Below the pieces are notes generated by a model. It had not been told where the DNA came from and ran no database searches. It worked only from the letters and a program-made list of their open reading frames with translations. A DNA stretch of 64,000 nt, from NCBI RefSeq assembly GCF_963675165.1, contig NC_087388.1:3849047-3913046 (forward strand), in the 5' to 3' direction. Source of the stretch: Halichondria panicea (taxonomy: Eukaryota; Porifera; Demospongiae; Suberitida; Halichondriidae). This document shows positions 23,257-35,200 of this stretch, piece after piece. How positions within the stretch are numbered: the first letter of the stretch is position 1; each line of letters starts with the position of its first letter. The position numbers and the translations under genes are program-made.

Positions 23257-24690
23257 TTAGAGCAATTCTACATAGTAAAACATAAACGTAAGTGTATCGT
23301 TGTACAAAAACTCGTATTTCAGTTGTTTGTGAGAAATATAATCACTTTTTCCTTTCCCCTGATTGGAGTATAAATTTTTACCTACAACCCTTTCACCCTC
23401 TTCATTTTTCCAATCATATTTAACAATTCGGAAAGAATATCGCCTTTTAAGTTTGTCAAAAACCCAAAACCTAATGACTCCACAAAATGGCCATTTCAAT
23501 TCATTGTCAAACTCTCCCTTCATAAATACAATGTGACCAGAGACATGAGTTCCTTTGTACTGCCCATTTCCATTGGCTCGTACTGCTAGACAAATTTTGT
23601 AGCCACGATCGTGAGTGTAGACTGGTGTTGAGTACCATACGTCCTCAGTCTTGATCTTGTGTTGATGGAAATTGGTCATAATCAATGGAGGGGGACCCAG
23701 TGGTATAGAGATCCGGGGAAGAGTGTTTCGTTCAGTTCGGGAAGAAGTGATGTTGTAAGTAAACATTGCAAAAATGGCAACCACTACTGATATTATGATT
23801 GATTTGAAGAGATTGTTCTTTTGAATCATAGACAGCAGTTCTTTATCTTGATGAGCAACTTTTTTTGCTATCTCCGTTAGTTTTTCTTGTATCGCATCTG
23901 AGTGTTGCTTTGATAGGTAAGTTCTCGTGATTTTCCCTTTCACATACTCACAGACACTTCTTGCTATGCTTTCTTTTCCCATTTTTAATAGGATTATCAA
24001 TATCTTTCTGAATGAGGCTGAAAAAGGATCTGATTGTATCCATAATTTCAAAAGCAGTGCTACAGCTGTTTTAGTTTTATCTTCTTTAAGCACGTCTCCT
24101 TTTTCCGCAGCACTAAGTGTAAACAGATCTATATACAGTGCAACATGATCTTCAAAGAATTCTGCCAAATTTATAGTATCCTCCTCTTCGATCAATTTGT
24201 CTAGTTGAGAGTTCGTTAATCCAATGTGTATCCGCAAGTTGAATAAAGTCACATCTATTTTAATACAAAGACATCTCATACTAATTATGTTATGTTGATA
24301 TTAATGATTACCGTAAGATCTCGATTTAAAGTGACACTTTTTAATAATTACAAAGCCAGAGGTCGCTTCTTTTGGAGGTTGAAAAATTATATTGAAGTCC
24401 TGGTGTCTGCATATTTAGAGGGTCACATCTAATTAGTTGGAGGTAACTTTACAGTCAGTGGGCTACAATCGAGGCTAGGGAGTGGCTACATTTACCTCTA
24501 TTTACGAGACATTAAAAAAAAATTGTCAACGCAGCTAGCTGTCGCTACTTTTAGAGGTCAGAAAATTGCTGAAGCTCCGGCCTGGGTGTCGCCTTAAATC
24601 GAGGCCTTACGGTAGTATCAATGATTACTTACTTTGTCCTTCATTCTGCATCTGAGCTCCAGCTAGCTGATCTGAAGACATCAGAGACAT
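23257..24690 (-). CDS. Death domain - TM - TRAF/MATH protein, gene C
   Basis: Exon 1 (24633-24690, starting MSLMSSDQLAG) joins exon 2 (23257-24254) in phase 1, giving 351 residues. The same 58-nt exon-1 length and phase as gene A support both models. The Death-like domain is at about 29-130 (LTNSQLDKLIEEED, LFTLSAAEKGD, LLLKLWIQ), the most diverged of the three. The membrane helix (SIIISVVVAIFAMFTYNI) and start of the MATH domain are nearly identical to gene A. The MATH domain continues with GTHVSGHIVFMKGEF and LKWPFCGVIRFW to the C-terminus. The intron contains a MITE (24309-24614). This is probably the founding partner for part of gene A through gene conversion. The function is inferred as in gene A. 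Confidence 0.85.
24309..24614. mobile_element. MITE with taccgtaag ends in intron 1 of Death-MATH gene C
   Basis: The left end taccgtaagatctcgattta and the right end taaatcgaggccttacggta are inverted, beginning and ending in TA, as expected for Tc1/mariner-type targets. A diverged, partial relative lies at about 55190-55355 in COMMD1 intron 1 (shared 'gaatcgaggctagg...gtggctacat'). Confidence 0.7.
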
Positions 24691-24710
24691 TTTGTTCAGA
24701 GCACGTGCAA

Positions 24711-24738
24711 GGGTCAGAGTGCAGTGAACTCTGACCCC
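24711..24738. repeat. Small palindrome upstream of Death-MATH gene C
   Basis: gggtcagagt and actctgaccc flank a 7-base loop, about 20 bases upstream of the gene C start codon. It may fold in the 5' leader or be a binding site; there is no independent support. Confidence 0.4.
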
Positions 24739-26289
24739 TATGCAGATCCACCCCTTTCTCATCATCATTGTCGGTCCTTGAAGTTCATCTCTAGTCTAGC
24801 TAGAGCAGAGTGTTTATACGAAGACTTCCAAACACTCCAACACTTTTTGACCAAGCAAAATATGCGTCGAGGCATTTTCCACACACTCTCCGCTTGTCTG
24901 TTTGTTTGTTTGTTTGTAACGAGTATATCTACTCACCTGGATGCGATAGCACTGCATTTACAGCATAGATAGTCTTCACACAACAATATCTTGGTTTAAA
25001 TAGTGGCAGATTTTGATGTTAAAGCTTCTTTGTCGAGTAAAAGCGAGCAAAAGCTAAGAAGCTTAAACTTGCCACGTGGCCTTGAGTCAAGGTACGGGAT
25101 CACTTCAGCTGAAAATACGTAGTCAAGGCTTGATTAGATGTATTTTCAGCTGAAGTGATCCCGTACCAGGAACAATTGTCAAGAAAGTAGAATTGTGACT
25201 GGTTGTTGACTGACTCTGGATCCTATACGTACTCCAGCCTGGAAGGAGCCATACTTCTCTTAGTCTAAGACTCCAGGCTTCTTTGCTGTGATCCCAGTCC
25301 ATAGTGCATGTCTCATGCATGTACGTTGACTGTCGTTGTTAGTTTAGTTTTATTGCTCTTGAGTAATTGCTGTGCTAGCGCATGCTAGTCATACATGCTA
25401 CATGCACTGCATTATCACTCTTCTGGTTTCTTTATTATCACGTCACCAGCCGAGGGTTTGCACTTTAGTGCTCTAGTTGTGTCTGATCATTAAGACTGCA
25501 GAACATGGATCTCTATCTCTAGATCTGTTAATTAATATAGGCAATACTGTTAGCACTGCACTGTTTGAAGTGTTTGCTTCGAATGTACATGGTGACAAAG
25601 TAAGTAATAGTAAACATCTCGTCAGTTCACCCCAATTACCTATTGATTATAATCTAGAACCTGATTATTATTGTGTCGTATCTCTTCTGGTCTACACATC
25701 ACTTTAGGAGTGTATAATGGCCTCATATTGTATCTGGTAAAGGATCATTAAGGCTGCAGACCATCTCTGACGACGATACTGTTACATGTAGTACTACATG
25801 TGTGTATACTCAAAGGTAGACGATGGCTGAGACCTTGTGTAATGATATGTTAGTCATCCTCGTGACATAATTATTATACAGTTAGCAGGTACGTAGATTA
25901 AAAAATTATTTTTAAGATTGGGGGTACAATGTCATGCACGAAAGGTATCTAATTTGCAATTAACATTCTTGCTTCTAATTATAATTAGCGTGTCTGCATT
26001 CCAGATTCACTATGATTTCTATTAAAGTCTAGATCTATAGCTCAACACACACACTGACAGTGACTTGTTATTACAGGCCTAGAATGTTTTGATGAGCTGT
26101 TTATTTATTGAACCTTCATCATCTACTGAGTTTATATACTTATAGATCTAGTTAGATATAATACTCTACTGTCTCTACTATAGCTAGTTGTAAGTACCAT
26201 AGCACGTAAAAAGATTGTATATAAAGCAACAGTATAAAAGTGCCCATCAAGTATTATTAGCGGTTTGTGAGTGACCTCAGTCTGTGGAA
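24739..26289. other. Intergenic between divergent gene C and SIPA1L
   Basis: This should hold the promoters of gene C (minus) and SIPA1L (plus). It contains a tttg microsatellite (about 24898-24918) and a perfect 28-bp hairpin (25091-25167). Open frames at 24724-24972 and 25477-25707 lack splice-consistent partners or domains and are not accepted. Confidence 0.4.
25091..25167. repeat. Perfect 28-bp hairpin with 21-nt loop
   Basis: The arms 25091-25118 (ggtacgggatcacttcagct...) and 25140-25167 are exact reverse complements. The size and shape would suit a small-RNA precursor, but perfect pairing also fits a young foldback MITE. It lies in the spacer between divergent genes. Confidence 0.6.
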
Positions 26290-29200
26290 ATGAGCAACTT
26301 CAGAGTGATCCGTACCTCAGAGCTAAAGACTGCCCCGGATGTGAGAGCTAGAGATCGGCGAAAGTTCTCAAAGACAAATCACAGTCTTATACCAGTTTTA
26401 GAGAGACGAAGAATGTTTGAAGAGGTAGATTCGGGTGAAAAGTATGGTGGTTCTAACACCAGAAGAGGGAGCCGCCTCTCAACACGGAAAGACATCACAA
26501 GGTCTAGTTCACTACGCTCTTCCAAGAGATTCAAAACAGAAGATGGCTCTCCCATACTCAAGAACAAGCAGCTCAGCCAAAACGGCCTGCCCCTATGGCA
26601 GCGACTAAAGAACTTTGGTCATTATGATACACAGAGTATGACTTTGGACTCCTTACAGGGATCTTCTGACCAGTCTGCAGCCACAACAGCCAAGAAACCT
26701 ACTGGAGCTTCTGCTGCTGCTCAAGAGGAGGGTAGCAACACCAGTGAGGACGTATCAAACATTTTAGTAGCCCCTTGTCCAACGTTCAAAAACGAGATTG
26801 GAGGAGACGATGATTGGCTACCTGAAGAGAGCCCCGCCATGATTCTTAGGGAGCAGTTGAGTCATGACAAACAGAAGAGAGTGGGCTCACGACAGAGGTT
26901 GATTTTGGATGGAGATATCCCACTCAAGGATCTGGTTGCAACACGTGGACCCATGAGTCAACAAGTCAGCGATATGCTACAAGAACAGAAAGGTCTTCAT
27001 TTTCCATTGGAGTTTCTGGACTACGGAGCATCTTTTTATCGGCACTACTTCTTAGGACAAGGTGAGCTTTTACAACTAGAGTTAAACAACTAGAGGTTGG
27101 CTAGTGATTATCATGTGCTATAATCAATAAACATGACAACCAATGTTTGTTTGTACTCATCTCGTTAAATTGATTGACCCAATACGGTGTCTGACACTTT
27201 ATACAAGCAGTGTGACTGTGTGCCTGCAAGTGTTGGATTAATTCAATTAGACATGGCTCTCGAGTATTCCTGTATAAATGAAACTTGTGTGTTCACCAAG
27301 CTGCACACTCAAAGCCTAATAACCAAAATGAGATATGACAGACTTAGTTTGGTGTAAACCAAGCAGTAGGTTATGTACTAGTAGCGTTAATTGTTTCTCC
27401 AATAATCAGTTTCATAGCAAAGACCCACGTAATGATTTCACTCCCTGTCTAAGCCCATTCTATGTTTTCCTATTCAGACGGAATATTTTAAGTACAGACT
27501 TAAGCTCTAAAGCTTTTTGCGATAATAATTATGCTGTACACAATGTCTTGAGTGCCATTAAGTACTTAATGAGATGTTTATCTTGTACATCAAGAATTAT
27601 TACCTAGTTAACTGTTGACCTTTCTACAGTAATTTTTAACCACTGCAACTTGCAACGGTACCTTTGTAAACTACGATTGTATGATTGGATGAAGCAGTGT
27701 TTGACTTCAGTGTGCTCATGCAGTGTTCCTATTTTATATATAGGGTCCGTTATTTGGTCATAGTGATTATTTCTCTTTTGTATTGATTTAGAGTCACTAG
27801 TCTGAGTGACTCCCACAATGAGTGTATGCTAACACTGTTAGCGTGCCACTATGCTCAGTAAGGAGATGGTCTCCTTAGACTAAGGTCAAACTCCAACTAG
27901 CCCAATGAAGTACATCTGCATTGAGCCATAACTCTAACGCTAACATATTATGTGATGCAGAAATTCTTATTAATTAACAACCTTCCTTTGCACTATCGCT
28001 GCATTGGCAGCATCAGTAATTATGCAATCACCTTTAATTACTGCAACATCGTGTACAGAGCTAACAGAGGTCAATTGACCACAGTATTATTGTGATAGGG
28101 CTTTGTGGTTACGTTCCAGTGGTCAGCTGACTAGAGCCTGCATAGGATCTTCCCAGAGGAGCTACGACACGCGTGCCTCGATTTAGCAATTAGCCTCTGC
28201 AATAACGTTGAGCGTGGGTGGAATTATGCCTGACACGCATGCCTCGATTTATCAATTAGCCTCTGCAATAACGTTGAGCGTGGGCAGGATTATGCCTCTA
28301 ATCTTGCCCACGCTCAACGTTAATTGCTAAATCGAGGCACGCGTGTCGTAACTGTGTGTGTGAAATGGGTTGGCTCGGCTGTCTGCTGGATTGGTACACT
28401 CAAAGTTTTGCTTATGTAAAGGAAATGCATGCAGTACAGTACATGTACGTGAACCCCTTCTCTTGCCTTTTACTAACGATTGAACAATAATATTACGAAA
28501 CTGCTAATGTTGTCTTCATTATCTATATGTGTGTGTGAGTTTTTATCCCAGTGCAGATATATAATTATTTGTCTTTATTGGTGGTTTTATGTTATTGATG
28601 ATGAATGTTCGTGTGTGTGTGTGTGTATGTGTGAAGTCCCTGCATGTTCTCTATTGTGTGTTGTACGTATCAGAGCCCACCAAACTGTGAGATTTATAGC
28701 ATAGCATCATAATTATGAATCCCTTCCTTCTGATTCAAACAGTGAGCTCATTATACAGTGTAACATCATTGTCATTATAATACCTCTATGTTGCAATATT
28801 CAGTTCTACTTCCTGTGATTATGTCACAATTGCTACACAGTATGGGTAGTATATGTACCTGTGTAGTCACATGTGGCCTTGCTTACCTTTGCATCGCAAA
28901 CACACATCTAGTGCAGTGTCTGCAAGTCAAAGTGTTCTGTGATTTTTGTTCACATACTAACGCTTATCCCTTTCCCCTATTTCTCAATCCCTAACCAACC
29001 ATTCAGAGAATTTAAATTGCTTGTTTGGTGTGGTGGGTATCACCTCCACGCATCTGCCCTGAAATGTTATCTCTTTGGGCTCAAAGGTGTCAGTTTTGGG
29101 TAGCCTGTGTTGTGTATAATTCCTCTATATGCACATGTATTCATGTTGCCCGTGTTTTCTATGGTGTATAGCGGAGTTTTCAAAATAATTATGTTTTTGT

Positions 29201-32200
29201 AAGATGTGTTGATGTATACTGTGTTTGTATTCATTGTTATTCTACACTCGTCTCATAAACATTATATGCCAATAGCGTAAACATAAAATCTTTCGTTAAT
29301 TAGTGTACTATATGCATTAGCACCGAGTTCGAATAAAAATGTATACGCCCTTGTTACCACTGTGTTTGTGTTACCATGCAGGTATACACTTTAAATGGTA
29401 TTTTCAAGAAATGGCTTTCGTCTAGCTTGAGTATTGGATATGTGAAGTGCGCAGAGTTGCTACTTCTATCAATTAATTGCTATTTAAATTATGTCCACAA
29501 TGTGGAATGTACAGCTCTGATAATGTACAGCTTTGAAACAATTACCAAACTACCATAGATGTACGTAGGTCTAAAGAAGCATGCACGCAGGTGTCATTGT
29601 GCAGCTGGGTGAGAGATTACAATATAGCACAACTTTCAAGTACTCCAAGTGCATTCTTTGCTGCCACTTCAAAGACTGTGCACAGTGATCACAAACTATG
29701 GGATTGTTAGCTATAGAAGAATATTCATATACATACATGTATGCCGTAAAATGGTGTTATCTTTTTTAGTAGATATTCATGGACTGCATGTAGATTTGTG
29801 TTGCATTTTCTGTACACAAGGATACATGTACATGTATGTCATGTACAGTGTGTTTCTGTTTATTAAGCTATATTATTATAGGCAGTAACTATGCAACCAT
29901 TTTGCTTGCATACATGTACATGTATATTCCTTTAAATGTCACTCCAGTGTTTAATATGATGTCTACAGCATTGTTCAACCCTCCACTGACAAGAAAAAGT
30001 GCATTTTCTTTTCACACGTTGTGTTAGTACCTTTTACACACATCCTGTGTTTCACATAGTCACTCTTAGATTCCCTCATTCCGCTTAGTTAACATATACT
30101 GTAGGCACCTGTGGGAAGTTCATACTATGTACATGTACATGATTGAATTGTGTAATTCACTGTTCTCTAAAGTACTTGTCTCTAAAGTGCTTGATTTACA
30201 TTTTACACATATTGAAACGTATCGTGGCTTGTGGAACATAATGTGGTTTCATTAATTGTTTCCACCTCCTGTCTGCTTCCTCTTGTCTTGAAGCGAGATG
30301 TATTACCTTTCCTGTTTAGAAAGACGTATAAGTTCTCAAAACAGAACCAGGCTGTATACTGTATATACACGTATATACGTGCTTTGGATTTGCCCCTCTA
30401 ATCAGTACATGTACCTTGTAGAGCCCCCCACGTGTGACTCAACGAATATCTCGACATATTTCCCTGGGATATAGTGTCCACCACTGATTAGTGTGTATAG
30501 TGCGTGTAATAAGAGCATGGTTTTGTATTACCAACCTGTGTGGTCGTTCTGGTCGTTTTGTTTCCAAACTTGGTAGTGGTGACTAATTTTAACATTCTTT
30601 GTGGTACCCGTTCTATGAATTATAAAGTGTTTGGTTGTTTAGCCCCTACAACTGCTGTGTACTTTTCACCACCATTCTACTTTAGCATCTGAATTATGGG
30701 CCCTTGTAGCTATCGCAAGTTATTTTAGTGAACAGTGAATTTGTTAGTTGACACTACGATAATAAGGATGAGTGTATAAACAGTTATCATGTACTAAGCA
30801 CTAGTCCCAAGCTGCCCTGTGTTGCACACTGTGGTGTGTGTTCACACAGCTCTGCATTTATGATTTCTCAGCTTTGACAAAGTGTGACTGTGTGCAATGA
30901 ATGAGCACCTGTTAGCATGACAGCTGCTCAATTAACAGCTTTGAAGTCTGCAAATACTTGTGCAGTGGTCATGCACCATTCATGAAAGTACTGTGTCCTA
31001 AGAAATGTAGATTTAGCTATCATGGCACACCTGCTCAATAGGCAAGCCTTGTCCTTTTGAACTTTCCCCTGACCTGTGAACTGCACCATTCTAAACTAAC
31101 CTCCACGACCTTTATTTAAATTTTTTGCTTAAAGCTAGAAAGCATCAGTGATGGTCTGTCATTTGTACGTACACTCAGCTTGTGTACTTTGTGTCTATGT
31201 TTTCTGCAGTACAGCATGGCACATAATTATTGAACCAAAACCATAAAATTAATGTTAAAACAAGTATTGAGTTTTAGTTTTTGTATTGTGTTTGTTGTAA
31301 AGTATGGGGGTAGAAAGACTGTGTATGCTTATAGTGGATGTTCTTAGCTCACAGCATTATCAATGTGCACTGTGTTGAGGTATTCGTGGAATGCACTGGA
31401 GGAGGGGGAGGCTATTAATTACATCGTGTCCCGTCGTGATTTCACTCACTGCCACGCGTTTAAGTCTCAATAACTGGCACGCTCTTTGGTTTATTAGACT
31501 ATTCATATACTGCATATAACGTTGATTTGGGGGGCTGTGTGAAGGTTTGCATGTTGCAGATTGTTCCCATAGTGAATACTGTAATTGGTGTGAAGCTTCT
31601 TTATGGTAATTGAGTAAATAAATCATTAATTTTATTGCAAAATGTGTGTGAACCTGTAGTACTATTTTCTTGACTAAAATTTCTTGTGTAAACGTAATAC
31701 ATGTACATGTAATTGTATTATTATGATTTGTAATTACGTGTTTTGTTTACTGGAGAGGATAAGTAGCTGATAGCCCTTGTTATATAAGTAGTTCAACCTG
31801 GATATGATTTCCCCAAATTTAATTAGGACTCCTATTCCTGATACTGTAGCCGCATGTTTGGTAAACAAAGCCCCTAAAAGTGTACACAGTGCTGGTCACA
31901 CTGTTTCACTGTTGCTATAATGATAGTTTGAGAAGTGTGCTTGTACAGTACGTTGCACTTCCATTGTCAAACAACATAGTTTGTAATAAATGAATTGTGA
32001 AGTTATAATCTTGAAAGTAAATGTGAAACTCAAGCAACTGTATCTCTCTGTGTTTCCGTATTTATGTATTTATGCTAACGTACATGTATTGACGACTCTG
32101 CATCATTATTATAGAGGTTTCTGTGAGATTTTCTCAGGTTTTGTTGTGGAGTTTGTACGTGTTCACTGGATTCAGTGTTGGTAAACTTATACAGCTTGTT

Positions 32201-35200
32201 GTACTGTGAATCTTCTCTTGTAAGGAAGTTGTCGTATATTTTATTTCCTGGACTATATAGAGGTGGTGCCCTCCTCTGTGTGTGGGGGCAACTATTTTTA
32301 TTTGTAGGTTCACTAAGTACCAGGGTGCTTGCAAGATACATGTATGAACGTCATTTGAAATTCCTATAAGACCTGCATGAACACAAAACGTTTTTACTTG
32401 ATGCTATAAATACATGTAGCTCCTGGTTGAATCCAAGGGCAAATGTATAGTTATATGCCTTGCTCATTTCCCGTAATTGATGGCTTTATGTCATGCAAGG
32501 CTCTTGTTTAGAAGTGATCCCTCTTGGCAATATGTGGATGTGATTATCATGTGCAATATCATGGTTGCATATTATGCTATCAGGTGGCTTTATTAAGGTG
32601 TTACATGTTATGCCCAGTTGTAGCTAAAGAAATTGTAGTAGGCTGTACCTTGACAACACACACCACGTGCAGATCACCAGAACTTCTTCGGTGTGGATGA
32701 GACGCTTGGTCCAGTAGCTATCTCGCTGAAGAGAGAAAGAGTGCCTCATGAGGTGTGTGACTTTTATAACATCCAGCCAAGCATACCCAACAACGTCGCC
32801 ATGATACCAAAGCACCAGTGGAGGGTCATCTTCAGGACTGGCCAGGTGGGTATACACAGGGTGATAGTGAGGAGGTTGGAGTACATGTTTTGATTATAGG
32901 CTTTAAATTTACATTTACGTAGAAATGTTTACATCATGGACATTTACTTAATGTAAGGTGATGTGCTTTTTTATGCAAATTAATGTCGAAATGTGATTGT
33001 GACTGCTGCCCAATGTCTTTCAGTGCATGTGCAGTCCCTTGGTCCCTTGTGAGTACCTCCTACAGTGATCCTTATTTTGTTGTGACCACTCTTTATGATA
33101 TTCATGTACTGTACATGTACATTGTACCAACTGTTCACTTCCAGCTGACTGTCCTGCGAGGCACAGTGCTGGAGGAGAGTATTCCCTCCTCGTCCAAGAT
33201 GGGAACCAACAAAGGGATTCCCCCCAGGGATGTAGTGGATTACATCACTCAAGGGGAAATTCCTCTCTCCGTCCTCAAGCAGGGCAAGAATGACAAAAAG
33301 GTACAGTAGTTGATAAAACCTTCTACTGTAGCTAAGCAAAATCCTTCTAGACCTAATCTTCAGATTATGGTGGGAAAGTACATGTAATTGTTTCATCCAG
33401 TGTATCATAATTGTACATGTACAGCCTGGGAATAGTTATTATAAAAATTATGTGCTCTGTGGATTGTTACGTGCAGGTGGTTAACGAGCTGTTACGACTG
33501 GATGAGCAGGAGCTGAACAACAAGTACAAGATAGGGGTCATGTACTGTAAGCCGGGACAGACCACAGAAGAAGAGATGTACAACAATGGTGAGTTGCAGG
33601 GACAGTGGGTGTGTACTATGGAACCTCGGAATGTGGACGCTTTTGATTTACATGTACTTGTACAAATAAGAGTCCCCAGTCTAAATCACGTAGGACTGTC
33701 TCTGTGATGTCTGGTTCCAATTAACCAATTACTATAGAATGAAACAGTTCGTATCAAATTATGTCCATTAACAGTTGGTCCATTTCTACTTGTATGCCAG
33801 TCATTCTTGGAATGCACAACTACTAACCAGCTCTCTCCCTCCCTCTAGAAACTGGAAGTCCTGCGTTAGATGAGTTAATGGAACACCTGGGAGAGAAGGT
33901 CAAGATGAAGGGGTTTACCAAGTACAGGGCGCAGCTGGACAACAAGAGTAAGTGGTGCACAATCGGAGTTTATACTCTGTATAGGTAAAAAGAGACGATC
34001 GTTTGCTCCATCCAAGGGATGCACAGATACAAGTGTAACCATGGGACCCTGCTAGTACAGTCGTGTACACTATTATTATATAGTTGTAGGCGTATAAAAG
34101 TTGTTTCTCCATCATAATAAGCAACACCTGCTACCAGGGGTATACTTTCACTCTGGAATGCAATCATATTGCCTAGATGTTACGCTATGTACGTAGAGGA
34201 AATAATTATGATTATCCACGCCATCTTGTCTTGTACGTAATAGAACGGAAAGGCTATGATCTGTATTCAGCATCGTTCCTTACAGCTCTCTTTAAATATA
34301 ATAATTATAATTATGTTAATCATAATATCTGGAGTACTGATTAACCTCCCCTCTTTGAACTCTAAACTGGCATGACCCACCACTATTCCCCTCCCCCTAT
34401 AGCGGACACCACTGGGGAGTACAGTGTGTACACTGAGTTCAGGGACACTGAGATGATGTTCCATGTCTCAACAATGCTGCCCTACACCGCCACTAACAAA
34501 CAACAGGTATTGTACATTATACGTGTGTGCATTTATGTACAAAATTAAGGACTTTGTTTGTTGGGTAAGGATCATCTGTATAATTACATTATGGTTATCT
34601 TAATCTCTTGTGTACATGTTGAGTTAAGGATCTTTACCACATACTTAATTTTTGTACTCAATCTGTATGGAAAGAATAATTATTAAGATTTCATTTTCCC
34701 TACTTCTTAACATCACACACAGCTGCTGAGGAAGCGTCACATTGGCAATGACATAGTGACGCTGGTGTTCCAAGAGCCAGGCTGTGAGCAGTTCTCGGCC
34801 AAATGCATCCGCTCTCACTTCCAACACATCTTCATTGTGGTGCGGGTAGTGGACCCGAACACAGACAATACCAAGTACAGGTAAGGGGCCTGAGGGCTGA
34901 ACTTAAAACATACATTTGGAGTATCCGATTAACCACACGTTGGGAGCAGCCACTTTCTATACTGTCCTTTGGTGGGAGGTTCCACTATTCTGCTTTTTTA
35001 TATGACGCATGGCTACTATTATTTTGGCAAGATAATCTGACCCATGGAGTTCATGTATACATGTATATATAGAATTCCCAGCAGGCAAATAATCACTATG
35101 GTTGACTTACCTTTCAGTTTCTGGGGCACAATTACTGTACTTGTACTTGTTTTCCACAGGGTGTCAGTCTCTCGTAGTCAAGACATTCCGTTCTTTGGTC

